A model generated the notes under the pieces. The model had not been told where the DNA came from. It did not search any database and worked only from the letters and a program-made list of their open reading frames with translations. This document shows positions 22,801-33,145 of a stretch of 64,000 nucleotides of DNA, one piece after another. How positions within the stretch are numbered: position 1 is the stretch's first letter; the number at the start of each line of letters is the position of its first letter. This stretch comes from Tubiluchus corallicola (lineage: Eukaryota; Priapulida; Priapulimorpha; Priapulimorphida; Tubiluchidae): contig JAQGDQ010000101.1 of the NCBI GenBank assembly GCA_030141605.1, positions 566,624-630,623 on the forward strand, written 5' to 3'. Position numbers and translations under genes: made by a program.

Positions 22801-25800
22801 GTCTGAGGCTGTGTTGTATCAAAATATATTATTAAGGTAGTATCAAACAGATATTATTATTGCCAACCTTGTGGATGAGGTCTGAGTCTTGCGTCATAGT
22901 TTTCCAGAAGATAATCTACGAACTCTGTTTCCGAAAGGTCCCTGCAAAAGACAATTAGCAGGTAATTAATAGGACTGTGATGACTTATACTATCAATACT
23001 ATCAATGACTTAACCCACGGTTACGGCGCAGGCTGCCTCATATTACAATATCAGAAAGAAATGAACTTGAATTTTAAAAATAATAGAAACTGCGTCAAGC
23101 AAGCTGCAAATGAACCGGGAAATGTTTGTTTGATTTTTTGAGTCCTGCAAGTGACCTATCCAAGTGACCTAATAAACACGAGTTACCTATACACTGTTTT
23201 CACCGTTTTAAATCTGTTGGAGGAAACGTTTAAATAGGAAAACAAAATCAGAATAGAGAAATGATGGTTTTATTTACTTAGGTGAATTTTCTTCATTTAA
23301 TTTAATGAATTGTGGTTAATTGATAACTGAACAGCATGCTACGTGATCTCCAGGCCTGATATCAAAGCAGAGATTATTTTATAAAATCTGTATAAGTGAT
23401 GTGCATCAACTTCCGTAAAAAAGCAGCTCTGGTCGAACGGAGGTGAAATTAGCATATTATCACTTAGCGTACAGGTTAAGTGGAAAGTGCCGCACACACG
23501 TACAAAATATCTTTTATCAGCTCCGTTATTTGCCGAGTCTTAAGTGTTTTTAATGTTTTGATTCTCCTCTGATTCTGTATTTGTGGTGACGTAATGTACA
23601 AGTTGAGTGGAAAGTGAGCGACGCATGCAAGAAAAATACCTTTTATCAGCCTCGTTATTTGCCGAGTTTTACGCTTTCTTAATAGCGCGGCTTTAATTCT
23701 CCATTACTTTTCTCCGCCACATTAAACTTTTATTACTCGTCTTTTACTGCTTTTCTGAATGTTCTTGCGCAAACTAGTAAAGGTTTGAAAATACATCTGC
23801 ATTGCTGGAGTGGCTCTCTGTTTGAACTAATGCGACTGATGTAATTGTCATCGAAAAGGAGACAAACCTGTTCATAGATGTAGTATGTTATTGATCTTCA
23901 GCGTGCAAATACCTATGGTTACTATAAATTTCAATCAATACCTTTGAGAGTCCAAGAATCTCATCTGTCATTCCTACATATTGATGTCGCAAATGCGGTT
24001 ACATTGTCAAGAGTTTCAACTACTAATTAACTCGCAATTTGTTTTTTCATTATTAATAATATTTAGTGGTCAGAGTTGATTTACAAAGAAAATTTCACCA
24101 CCACCAGCTTTAATGCCGCGCCAAGCTTAATATTTTAAAACTTAATGATACTGTGTATATTAAAATTGCCTGTTTTATTCACGAACATTTTAATTGTATT
24201 TCTCCCAATATTTTCGCCAATTTATTTATAAGAAACAACACAGTTTATATGTGGAACGTTAGACAGCTTAATGATTACAATATTCTGACATTAAGGACCT
24301 ATCCTGTCGCTATGAAACATTTTATTGTTTATCAGGATTCTGTTTTCTGAAACAACTTGTCTTGCAATACCAAAGAAACTAAATCAGTACAGATTTTTAA
24401 AAACTGAAGATGAAAATTATACTATAATATTTTTATTACGCTTAGTAACACCTATACAATTTTTAATTGCGATTATAGGAACGTTTTATTTGTTTTAGTA
24501 AATTTGACCTTATAAGCTTGGTGACTTCAAGGCCAGCCATAGTTAGGCATTTTATTTGAAATATGAAAATATTGTATTTTATTTGTTAGAAGCATATTTT
24601 CGTATCAAATTTTTATTACATATTTACCAACACTTTCATTTATATTTTTATTTTTATATACGAATGTTAATTTATATTTACTGCTTTTTATGGCAATACA
24701 CTTAAGCTTAAATTGAACCTAAACAAATTAAAAGCTACCAGCTGGATTATTATAATATCTCAAAGTTATATGGGATTATAGTGCAGGTCAAGATATCTTA
24801 AAAATGAAAAATTTGAAATTGAAATTTGAACTTCTGTATCAAGATTATTGGCAGAATGACAAGGCAAAACGGATAACCAGTAACAGATAATGACACTTGC
24901 TTGTTTATGACGCAAGTTGCAGTGCAAAACGAAATAAACCATGTTAATACATTTCACTATTTTAAGTTTTGCTGTATAAAGTAGCCGAATTACAGATTCA
25001 ACCTCCATTAACCTTTGATTTTGTAAAAAATATTTAGGCTACTGTAGAAAAATCACTCCTTTTCAATGAGATTTGTAAAGCTGTGTAATAATTTTCACCA
25101 TATTTCCATGCTGTACATGCAATGCAAATTTAACCATCTTTGTGGTACTACTTTCACAGTAAAATTTCAAATGGAAAACTACCATAATCTTGACGACTTT
25201 ACTGTAATATTAACAATGCAAAAGGCTGAGACATTACCATGAGATTATCAGTTTTATAAGATTTAAAGCGGCTATAGATGTCAAAAGACAATTTCCCTCG
25301 CGTTACTTCCCTTACTGTTTTATTAGCTAATCAATACACTAGAGCTTTTGCTTGATTAAGCACTTCTTTGCCATGGCAAGGAACGGAATCGATCGATACA
25401 TTATCGATTGTTCGCATAAATTTTTCATGTTGGCTATACACTGTACTCCCACGGATCGAATTTATTCTAGCTGGGGACCAGATGAGGTTGCTGTCAGTCG
25501 GCATGTGTGTAATTTCCAGCGTGGCTTCAGAGACGTAAATTACTCAATTAGCAACGTGTGGCAGCTTGTACTTAAGATCTTTAAGCTTTTAACTCATGTA
25601 TAATGGCGTTTGATGAATGTATTATATTTGCTGTCTTTCAGGTGTTGGGTAGGGTTCTAAGGGAATCATAAAAAGGATAGCCGAGACAACTTTTCCGAAA
25701 ATTGAAGATTTTCTTGCACACTAAATTTTTTGCGGGCTTTTACCAGCTGAGTAGTGACTGTATTCACAGCCTCTGTCAACAAAACCTGCAAATGCAGTTA

Positions 25801-28800
25801 AACAAAAAAGACAAGGACTTGAAATCTAACAGAATTAGTTACACAAGTGACAAGCTGATAATCATTATCGTATAAAATCACCAAACCAAGCTAGCAAGTG
25901 AAAACTATTAAAATTTCTGATGGTCCGTCAGCCTTACAGCCATGATTATAGGGCTCGGTTAAAACTAATCCATAAAAGGAGCCAAATCTCCCTTTCTGTC
26001 CCTTTCTTCCCCACTTTCTCTCCATCCCTCTTCCTCTCTCTCCCTTTCTCTGACCCTTATTTTTTGTCTTTCCCTTTTCCTTTTCCCTCTTTTTTTCTGC
26101 TCCAGCCTCTCTCTTTTTTCTCTTCCTCTTTCGTAACACCACAAAATCTAGCAAGGTCTAAGTTATGCGAAGTCAAAATTGGAGGTCGACCAATGAGGTC
26201 GATCTTAAACCCAATGGCTTTGCTAGGTTTCGTATAAGCCGTAGATCACCCGTATCTGTTTTCTTCAACTAGTAAACAAATTCAGTTGAGTTACGCGTGC
26301 ACAGCAGTAAAGGTCATTAGTTAATGTGTATTAGTTGTGTTTACCATCCATTATGAATTAGCTGGACACGAATATTTACGAGCTGCATCCAAAATACGGG
26401 TAGTTCAGTAGTTCACTAGGTTTTAGTTGATTTTCCGCCTAGTAAATGGCTTCTTTAAGTACACATGTTCACAGCATGTACAGTGCCCGCCCATGAACGT
26501 TCGAGAGAATTCAGGCTTGAATGCCAGTTGTTCTTATAGCTACAAATACTGTTACGAAAACATAAAGATTTATAATCACAAAGTTGCAATTCATTTTCAT
26601 TAAGTGAGTAACAAGTTATTGTTGTGAAAAACTTGAAAGCTTTCAAGTATCCGAATAAAAACAGTAAAAATGCATTGAAGTGAACAGCAAAACATATTAC
26701 ATATAGACTAACTGCTATTATCCATTGCTAATATCCACTGCTATTGTACATCTGAAGTGTACTCCTTTATCCAATACTGATTTCGAACGCATAAGAATTA
26801 ATCATAATTCATGGATCTGCGGTAACTGCTAAATGAGCATCTTCCCCTTTAATCATATTAATGACGATAATGAATTTAAATTATGCACAAGATTTGCCAA
26901 TATTGGCTCCATTCTTGACAACAATTTTTCACAATCTACAAATTTTTTGACAGTGACTATCCTAATGATTTTGATGTAAATATAGACGCGGATCCTGATA
27001 TACAATTTTTCAACCATATTAGTACACTTGCTGGCTGTAAATGCTATGACGAAACCCAGTATAAGTCGCTAATAGCCAACCATAATTATCGTGATGACAA
27101 ATCACTTTCATTAATACATTTCAATATTCGCAGTTTAAAACGTAACTTTGATCATCTTAACGTATACTTGCAGTTGTTAAATTACCATTTCACAGTAATA
27201 GCATTAAGTGAAACGTGGCTGACCGACTCTGATCATGAATTCCATAAGCCTGGTGATAAGTTTTCAAGTATTAATAGGAGTTCTAGTCGTGGTGGTGGTG
27301 TGGCTTTGTTCATTAGTAATCATCTTCATTATTTCATTCGCAATGATCTAGCGGTTTGTGATGATGACTTAGAATGTATTTTTGTTGAAATTAACAAGGA
27401 ATCAGGAAAAAGTTTTATCGTTGGTTGTATCTATAGGCCACCGGGTAATTCACCCGCTGAAAATTGACAAATTTTCTAATATATTAAGCCGAATTGACAA
27501 ACACTCCAATAATAAAAAAGTACTCCTTTTAGGTGACTTTAATATTAATCTTTTAAATTATTCTGAACATAGTAATACCCAAACATTCTTGGATACAATG
27601 CTTGCTAACCACATTTTTCCAACGATCACAGGCCCTACACGAATAACTGAATTTACGGCCACTCTAATTGATAATATTCATACAAACAGTATTGACCATG
27701 CTTTCATTGCAGGTACTTTGCTAACTGACACTACAGATCGTCTTCCTGACTTCATATTAACTGATCTTAGCATTCCTGATGAATTTATGGACGTCTACAA
27801 CTCACATATTAAAACTAAGGTTAAAGGTTATGGTAAGAATAATATAAGAAAACCTTGGGTAACTACAGGCATATTACAATGTATCACTCGAAAAAATAAA
27901 ATGTATAAACAAATCGTAAAATGTGTAAATCCAACCGTTGTATCTAATTACAAGAAGTATTAAAATGAAATTAATAATTTAATTAAAGTAGCTAAAAGTA
28001 ATTATTATAAAAATAAACTAGAATTATATGAAAATAATTTAAAGAAAACGTGGAAAACTATGAAAGAGTTAATGCATTGCGATAATTCACTCAGTCTAAG
28101 TAAATTGAAAGTTGGTAATAATACTGGTACCAATGATACAGAAATTGCAGAAGAATTTAATTCTTACTTCAGTACCATCGGTCAGAATCTTGCTAATAAA
28201 ATTTCTACTGCAGATATCCAATACCACCAATTTTTACTCACTTCCAGAATTCATATTTTGACCCATTTCTTGTCATGACCTTATAAACATTGGTAAAAAA
28301 TTCAATCGTAACAAAAGTTCACCAAGGATAATACGAGATATAATACATGTAATCGCTGAACCTTTAAGTCATAATTTTAATGTCTCTTTGAGCTGTGGAG
28401 TACCGTAAGACGGGGTGAGTTCGCCACTTTTTAGGGGTATTTTTTACTTTTCCTGCCATGGCAAGAGGATTACCCAACCGATTTTCTTAGTTCAAGCTTT
28501 ATACTGCTCGAATGAAACACTATCGTGGGGTGAATTCACCACTAACAATTTAACACTGTTTAATGCCATTCTAGGCAGCTGAAGTTAACTGGTCGTGATT
28601 GGCTGGTTGCGGGTGAGTTCGCCACCCTATGAGAAAATTATGAAAAATGTCTAGTTTTAGTTTTCAAATATAAACTTCTACATTGGCAAGGAAGGCTTGA
28701 ACGTCTCGTGCACTGATCTTATCGCGGGCGCCCTTGATGTTGCCAGCCACTCTGAAAACCAGATTGTTCCTTCGGGCGAATGATTTGACAAAGTCTATTC

Positions 28801-31800
28801 CAGGGGTGTTTGCCTTGAATCGTCGTTCCTGGATTCCCTTCGCGTCAAGAACACTCTTAATCAGTAGTCGGAGATTGATGGCAATCATTGGGAACCCCCA
28901 TTCAGCGGCCACTTGGAGTGTTGGCGATTTCGTGCTCCTCGGCGGCGGAGAACACTGGCTGACCTCCGGTCTTCCGCGGATGACTTCCTGAGAGTTTGCC
29001 AGAAAGTGTCTTTCTTGGAACTCCGAATTGCTTCGCCGCTGCGCTGATAGTCCTGTTGGTATTCTTGACGGCAGGTAGGGCAGCTTCCAGAGCTTTTGAG
29101 GTATAATTTTGGTATCTATGACCCGGTACAGGGGTGCAGGTGCGTGGCATGTTAAGTAGCAAGAAATAGTAGACAAATAATATGTAGGGCAGAATGGAAT
29201 ACTTCTAGTGCGAATTGAAAGAAGATAACTGTCGCAAACTGCTTATAATGACGGTGATCATGATGTCTGTTCATTAAACACTGAACAATAGTTACAGCAA
29301 ACCTACAATGACCATTACGTAAGGGGTGGCGAACTCACCCTCGGGTGGCGAACTCACCCCGTTTTACGGTATTCCCTAACGTACTGAAACAATCATTAGT
29401 CGTACGTATCTTCAAAAGTGGTGACACTACTTCTGTAAGAAACTATAGGCCTGTATCCTTGACACCCATTTTCTCAAAGCTGTTAGAAAAATGTGTATGC
29501 AGTCAGACTGATAATTATTTAAACAAAATGGATATCCTAAGCAAGAATCAGTTCGGATTCCGTAAGTGCAGTTCTACGGAATTGGCTCTAATTGGTGTTT
29601 GTAATAGACTGATCAATGCCATAGATAAAAATTCTGTCACAGCAGGCGTCTTTTGTGATCTTTCGAAAGCATTCGACATGGTGGACTATGTAATTTTGCT
29701 ACATAAATTATCGTTTTACGGGGATAGAGGTATTGCAAATAATTGGTTTTGTAGCTATCTAGAAATTGTATACAGCGTGTGAGATGCAACAATGTGATAT
29801 CAACGACACGTGGTGTAAACATTGGAGTACCGCAAGGCTCGATCCTCGGACCTCAACTTTTCTTAATCTATATTAACGATCTGTGTAAAATAAATAACTC
29901 ATTACAGTTAACTCAATTTGCAGACGATGCCAAGATCTTCTTCAACCTCAGTGACTTTTCAATTGACATAATAAACCAGCAATTAGATACTGTTACAAAT
30001 TGGTTTAAAGCAAATAAATTCTCTTTGAATCCTGCAAAAACCAAGTGTATTATGTTTCATGCCAGAAATAAAACTACCCCCCGAATATTATAATATTTTT
30101 ATTGATGATACAACTATATAAATAGTTATCAAATCAAGTTTTTGGGCATTATTCTCCACGAAAATCTTGTTTGGAATTTTCATATAAATATGATCAGACT
30201 TAAAATAGTTAAAAATATAGGTATAATAACATACATTCAAAACTCCCTAACTCGATTTCACTTAATAACTTAATATAACACATTAATCTTACCATATCTT
30301 TCCTATATAAATATACTTTGGGGTAGTACTTACAAGACGAACTTAAATCCACTTCACAGCTTGCAACGTAAATTTATGCGCACCCTGTACAGACTCTCCA
30401 AATTCAGTTCTGTTACTAAATCATGCTGTAGTGAGTGTAGAATATTAATAATTGATGATATGATTTCCTATAACACTACCATTTTTGTTTATAGTATTAA
30501 CAATGATCTGTTCCCTACATACTTCAAGAATCCTGTAATTAAGAATGTCAAATCACATAATACTCGCTATAATGATTACCAACTCAGCTACTGCAGAACC
30601 AATATTGCAAAACATTTCATTAGCTGTAGCGGACCTAAACAATGGAACTCGCTCCCAACCAATGTAAAGTGCCAGTGTAACATTTACCGCTTTAAAACGT
30701 CAGTTAAACGACATTTGTTTGCTTCTTATATAAATTAGCCTTGGTAACTACCTATTGTTCCTGTGTGACACAACAGTCATAACCTTGTGTTCTTTTTGAC
30801 TTCAGAGTGCTTCGTCGTTTCATGAGCTGAATCTTCACAAGCCACTCTTTCTATCCTTTTGAACATTCTTTTATCCATCACTTCTATCCTTGCTTTGCAC
30901 AACTTTTTTTAAATTGCCTAAAACCCTCGTTTTTTATTCTTTTTTCAATTATTATTTGGACGTGTTTACAATGGTGCAAGCACCTAACAAGTTTTGCTTC
31001 TTGTTCTTGCCATTTATTATATGCATGCTGTCATATCAAAATTAAATCATTGTTATTACTTTCTATTTTTCTCAGTGTTTCTAGATATTGTATTTGCATT
31101 TCCAAATAGATTTATTATTATTATTATTAGTATTATTGTTACTAGAAATCTTTTATTTTGGTAATGGACTACATACGTATACAACTCGAACACAAAAGGA
31201 CGCGGAGAGAATCTACAGATGTTTAAGATCCTGATAAGTGGTCTTAGTCACACACTACCGATACAATTTACGTGAGATTGTACAGTCACATTAGCTTAAT
31301 GTGTAACTTACTTGCCCTTATACATACAAATAACAACTTATAAAAGATAAAAATGATTTTTGCATATTTAAAGTTTTACCTAAAGTAATAGTTCAGCAGG
31401 AAAACAGGGGTAGAAGTGATGAATAAAAGAAGGTTCAAGAAGGAAGGAAGGATGGCTTGTAAAGATTATTGGGATAATTCGTTAGTAGGTCAGTCGAGTT
31501 TGAAGATTCATAAAAAATCGAAGATAAGGCTAGCAAAGAAACTTGGCGAGTATAACAGTCGTTGGAAAGATGGAGCTACCCGAGTTCTCATTATTTCTCT
31601 AAGCGTAAGCTAATCAGACGTATCCCTGCCTCTCGAAAGAGTTTGCAATCAAAAGCAAGTTTTGTTTTTACAACCAGTACATGTTCGGCGAATTGGCAAT
31701 AAGTAAGCTTTGTTTGTTATAACGTGACCTTATTACTTAATACATATTAGTCAGTTGAATATGTAAAGTAAACAAACGTTTCTACAGATCGTAAAAGAAA

Positions 31801-32580
31801 TAAACAACAGTCTGTTATCACAAAGTTGTTAGGAAGCCTGCATTCATTCTTATTGCCAATCTGGCAAGATAATTAAACGAAATGAAAGCTTAAAATCGCA
31901 AGGGGGAACACTGCGCTTTTCGGTAGTCTATATAGTGTTGTAGTTACAAAATGCTCATATTACGTAAACGAGAATATTCAGAGAATATTTTTTCCAACTG
32001 TTATTGTTTTGAATGTAACAACGACATCGGTATGTGCAGACTGTATTGTTTCTAAACCCAAAACAAGCACAGTTCCCAAATGGCAAAGAGATTTTCCATC
32101 TTAAACTGTTCTGCATGCCGATTTAATTAGCGACGATTTGTTTGGATGGTTTCGACTCTATATCTAGTAATATTAATTTTTCATTTCCATTGGTCTCTGT
32201 TTATTGAAAGTTGCGTACCTACTGGAATTTGGTGTATGGTTAACTATTATTCAGTACATTGGGGTGCGTTTCTATGAAGGTTAATTAATAACAGTTTTTG
32301 AAAACATTTTGTAGACATGGACGTGATTTTGAATTTTAGGCAAAATGTCAACAGTTGTATTAGTTTGGAAAGCAGTATGTCCATTACATGATTCCTACGG
32401 TATACAGGTAAGCTTCAGTACTGGAAAATTTTTTATGAATATAACCTTGAGGTAAAGCATATAATGTTAATGTGAATGCACGAATTCACATTAATTAAAT
32501 TTTGATACCAAGCATTAACTGGAGAATATGGTAGCCTAGTGATCTACGGCGTAATTTAGGCTCTCTCTCTCTCTCTCTCT

Positions 32581-32626
<46 letters not shown>

Positions 32627-33005
32627 TGATCGGTATCGGATTTCTTCGGTTCGGCAAATAAGGTAGTAACCGATTTATGATCCTTTTCGATTTAGTAAGA
32701 AAAGTCTTTCTAAACAACCAGAACTAGTCGAACTACAAAATGCCTTTAACAAATTACTTTTAAACTTCTATAATTATGTAGTTTAAGTACCTGGGTGACG
32801 TAGTTGTTTTTGGCTCGCTTGTGGTACCATAGTAGTTAGCGTATTCTTCCGCGGACACCGACTCGGTGAAATTCTCCTCTATGACATCACTGAAGAGCCA
32901 ATCATCTAAAGTTCGTAAAATCATTGTCTCGTTAAAACACCTCACTGTTTTTACGAGGAATATCACACAAACAGCGGTTTTCCAAAGACGGCAAGAAAAC
33001 GCCAT
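16522..33005 (-). CDS. Cys-loop ligand-gated ion channel subunit (GABA-A/GlyR/GluCl-like superfamily), complete in 9 exons
   Basis: This encodes a 509-aa pentameric ligand-gated channel subunit of the plasma membrane. Exons in transcript order: 33005-32791, 22941-22868, 21771-21704, 21316-21075, 20351-20269, 19793-19659, 18745-18561, 18256-18062, 16854-16522. Every junction keeps phase. It has a signal peptide (about 1-22), N-glycosylation sequons at N25, N45 and N148, the WRPNMFF segment of the extracellular domain (164-170), and a canonical Cys-loop with 13 residues between C207 and C221. TM1 is about 289-311, TM2 about 318-336, TM3 about 349-371 and TM4 about 472-494, with a charged coiled-coil-prone M3-M4 loop. 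The second loop-C disulfide of glycine and GluCl receptors is absent, as in GABA-A-type subunits. The pore lining is atypical: VGR replaces PAR, and Met stands at 6'. The family is certain; the ligand is unknown. Anion conductance is likely but not proven. Confidence 0.93.
17101..17662. mobile_element. MITE in channel intron 8, PIF/Harbinger-like
   Basis: The inverted ends are GGCCTGTGTCATACAGAG on the left and, read on the minus strand, GGCCTGTGTCACACAGAA on the right (16 of 18 identical). Weaker inverted similarity (AATCCGTAA, CGTAAGC) extends inward. TAA flanks both ends (17098-17100, 17663-17665), which fits the 3-bp TWA target duplication of PIF/Harbinger elements. The 562 bp have no coding capacity, so the element is non-autonomous. 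Confidence 0.75.
18062..18256 (-). CDS. Channel exon 8: M2-M3 loop, TM3, start of cytoplasmic loop
   Basis: Phase 0 at both ends. The acceptor is the TTTTATAG immediately upstream of TCATACACT; nearer AG dinucleotides would break the frame. It encodes the [13 protein letters not shown] signature before TM3 and then a Lys/Gln/Glu-rich stretch likely to be helical. Confidence 0.9.
18561..18745 (-). CDS. Channel exon 7: TM1 and TM2
   Basis: Acceptor TTTTCACAG, donor GTGAGT. It encodes [14 protein letters not shown] and MVSWVSFWL (TM1) and the pore segment [20 protein letters not shown] (315-334). Arg0' and Leu9' are conserved. The -2'/-1' Pro-Ala of most anion channels is Val-Gly, and 6' is Met. 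Confidence 0.92.
19659..19793 (-). CDS. Channel exon 6: end of extracellular domain (loop C region)
   Basis: Acceptor ATGTTTAG, donor GTAAAA, with split codons at both ends that rejoin correctly. It encodes [16 protein letters not shown] (248-263), the segment around binding loop C. There are no cysteines, so no second disulfide loop. Confidence 0.88.
20269..20351 (-). CDS. Channel exon 5: the Cys-loop itself
   Basis: An 83-base exon with acceptor TGTTTCAG and donor GTAAGT. It encodes [20 protein letters not shown] (201-220) and then C221. The FPMD-type motif is YPLD here. The spacing C-x13-C and the preceding SxRLTLxLSC context are diagnostic of the superfamily. Confidence 0.93.
21075..21316 (-). 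CDS. Channel exon 4: extracellular beta-core with loops D, A and E
   Basis: Acceptor TGTTCTAG, donor GTGTGT (a weaker but valid GT). It encodes [20 protein letters not shown] (120-139), then the [18 protein letters not shown] segment and GKIWYSV leading into the Cys-loop exon. Confidence 0.9.
21704..21771 (-). CDS. Channel exon 3: N-terminal beta strands
   Basis: A 68-base micro-exon, acceptor TGATTACAG, donor GTAAGG. It encodes [20 protein letters not shown] (98-117), which aligns with the PVxVxVxxxIxSI(D/S) strand found in all anionic Cys-loop subunits. Confidence 0.88.
22552..22642 (-). mobile_element. tRNA-derived SINE-like sequence
   Basis: On the minus strand, GTGTGGCCGAGTGGCTTAGA matches the pol III A box of Leu/Ser-type tRNAs. 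A degenerate B box (AGTTCGGGACTAG) lies about 35 bases on. The rest does not fold as a tRNA. It lies in channel intron 2. A SINE head is likely, but no poly(A)-type tail or target duplication could be defined. Confidence 0.45.
22868..22941 (-). CDS. Channel exon 2: N-terminal helix region
   Basis: A 74-base exon, acceptor CTTTTGCAG, donor GTTGGC (GT, but not a strong consensus). It encodes [20 protein letters not shown] (73-92), the helix and the YDxRxRP motif typical of the family. Confidence 0.87.
23470..23720. repeat. Tandem duplication, unit about 127 bp
   Basis: Two diverged head-to-tail copies begin TACAGGTTAAGTGGAAAGTG and TACAAGTTGAGTGGAAAGTG. Both continue through CTTTTATCAG, GTTATTTGCCGAGT and a TTCTCC-rich end. 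Confidence 0.75.
25988..26130. repeat. Polypyrimidine (CT-rich) tract
   Basis: Almost pure C/T on the plus strand, about 140 bases. Both strands read open through it only because of composition. Confidence 0.85.
27030..27963 (+). pseudogene. LINE endonuclease domain remnant
   Basis: Motifs visible: [50 protein letters not shown] and [10 protein letters not shown], all typical of the APE-type endonuclease of LINEs. A frameshift lies near 27460, just after the YRPPGN motif, and an in-frame TAA ends the frame at 27961. The usual catalytic SDHLP motif reads TDRLP, so the conserved His is Arg. Confidence 0.85.
27964..28402 (+). pseudogene. LINE linker region between endonuclease and reverse transcriptase
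   Basis: Coding similarity continues past the stop: [16 protein letters not shown], then WKTMKELM and [15 protein letters not shown], as in the linker of CR1/L2-type ORF2. A frameshift lies near 28210. The frame resumes at [11 protein letters not shown] just before the DNA-transposon insertion. Confidence 0.75.
28403..28427 (+). repeat. Left terminal inverted repeat of the pogo-like element
   Basis: 25 bases immediately after the TA duplication. The inner half contains GGTGAGTTCGCCAC, a motif repeated elsewhere in the element. Confidence 0.92.
28664..29151 (-). pseudogene. Truncated pogo/CENP-B-type transposase, DNA-binding part only
   Basis: The minus-strand ATG at 29151 starts MPRTC and leads into [16 protein letters not shown] and [20 protein letters not shown], a Psq/CENP-B N-terminal helix-turn-helix. 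A frameshift lies around 28915-28930. The other frame then continues [24 protein letters not shown] and [20 protein letters not shown], matching the second, CENP-B-type, HTH of Tigger transposases. A stop at 28664 follows soon after, and no catalytic DDE/DDD domain is present. It cannot be an active transposase. Confidence 0.85.
29345..29369 (-). repeat. Right terminal inverted repeat of the pogo-like element
   Basis: Inverted copy of the left terminus with one substitution. It is directly preceded by a second copy of the inner motif (29323-29340). Confidence 0.92.
29370..30738 (+). pseudogene. LINE reverse transcriptase and C-terminal region remnant
   Basis: The frame resumes at [20 protein letters not shown] landmarks follow: [57 protein letters not shown] and QFADDAKIF, with the catalytic FADD retained but Ala where CR1/L2 elements often have Thr. 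There is a frameshift between the SYLE and RCNNV segments near 29780 and several defects at 30090-30360. The tail PKQWNSLP, then [15 protein letters not shown], is typical of the C-terminus of these LINEs. Confidence 0.88.
32563..32622. repeat. (CT)n followed by (TA)n microsatellite
   Basis: A CT run (to about 32581) leads into a TA run. It lies in channel intron 1, about 170 bases from the donor side of exon 1. Confidence 0.9.
32791..33005 (-). CDS. Channel exon 1: start codon, signal peptide, variable N-terminus
   Basis: The ATG (33005-33003) opens [20 protein letters not shown], a clear signal peptide. Next comes an acidic, Ser/Thr-rich segment with sequons at N25 and N45. The donor is CAG before GTACTT, leaving two bases of the split codon Arg72. 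This choice is supported by the phase match with exon 2, which is almost 10 kb away. Confidence 0.85.
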
Positions 33006-33084
33006 TTGATAACGTTTTCTCTCCTAAATCCGATCACACTTTGCTGCCTTCAGTCCCACAGTCTGCTGTCGCGTCGCTACAATC

Positions 33085-33145
33085 TCCTTAAGAAGCTCAG
33101 ATTGAATGTTGTTCCGCCTTAAGGAGCCTAGATTGAATGTTGTTG
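33085..33145. repeat. Two-copy direct repeat upstream of the channel start
   Basis: Two adjacent copies of CTTAAGnAGCnnAGATTGAA followed by TGTTGTT, spaced about 30 bases apart and 80-140 bases upstream of the channel ATG. Confidence 0.7.

Larger units (their letters stand above)
28403..29369 (-). mobile_element. Pogo/Tigger-like DNA transposon nested in the LINE
   Basis: A 967-bp element with 25-bp terminal inverted repeats beginning CCGTAAGACGGGGTGAGTTC on the left. The right end, on the minus strand, begins CCGTAAAACGGGGTGAGTTC (one mismatch in 25). TA flanks it on both sides (28401-28402 and 29370-29371), as expected for Tc1/mariner/pogo insertion. Removing the element and one TA joins SLSCGV to FPNVLKQS in one LINE frame, so the boundaries are exact. 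It keeps only the DNA-binding part of a transposase and no DDE domain, so it is non-autonomous. Confidence 0.92.
26836..31140 (+). mobile_element. Decayed CR1/L2/Jockey-like LINE in antisense to the channel gene
   Basis: The element encodes, in order, an N-terminal region, an apurinic-type endonuclease, a reverse transcriptase and a C-terminal region. It ends in a (TTA)n tail at about 31108-31140. The 5' end is approximate, because coding similarity only fades out near 26.84 kb. Several frameshifts and stops plus an inserted DNA transposon show that it is dead. It lies wholly within channel intron 1. Confidence 0.85.
22942..32790 (-). other. Channel intron 1 (about 9.8 kb) hosting nested transposons
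   Basis: The intron runs from donor GTACTT at its 32790 end to the acceptor CAG before 22941. It holds a LINE in the opposite orientation with a pogo-like element inside it, a 127-bp tandem duplication (23470-23720), a polypyrimidine tract (25988-26130), and CT and TA runs near 32563-32622. I see no other gene. Confidence 0.85.

Noticed and set aside
25891-26237. Charged (minus) and Ser/Phe-rich (plus) frames
   Set aside because: Caused by the polypyrimidine tract in channel intron 1.
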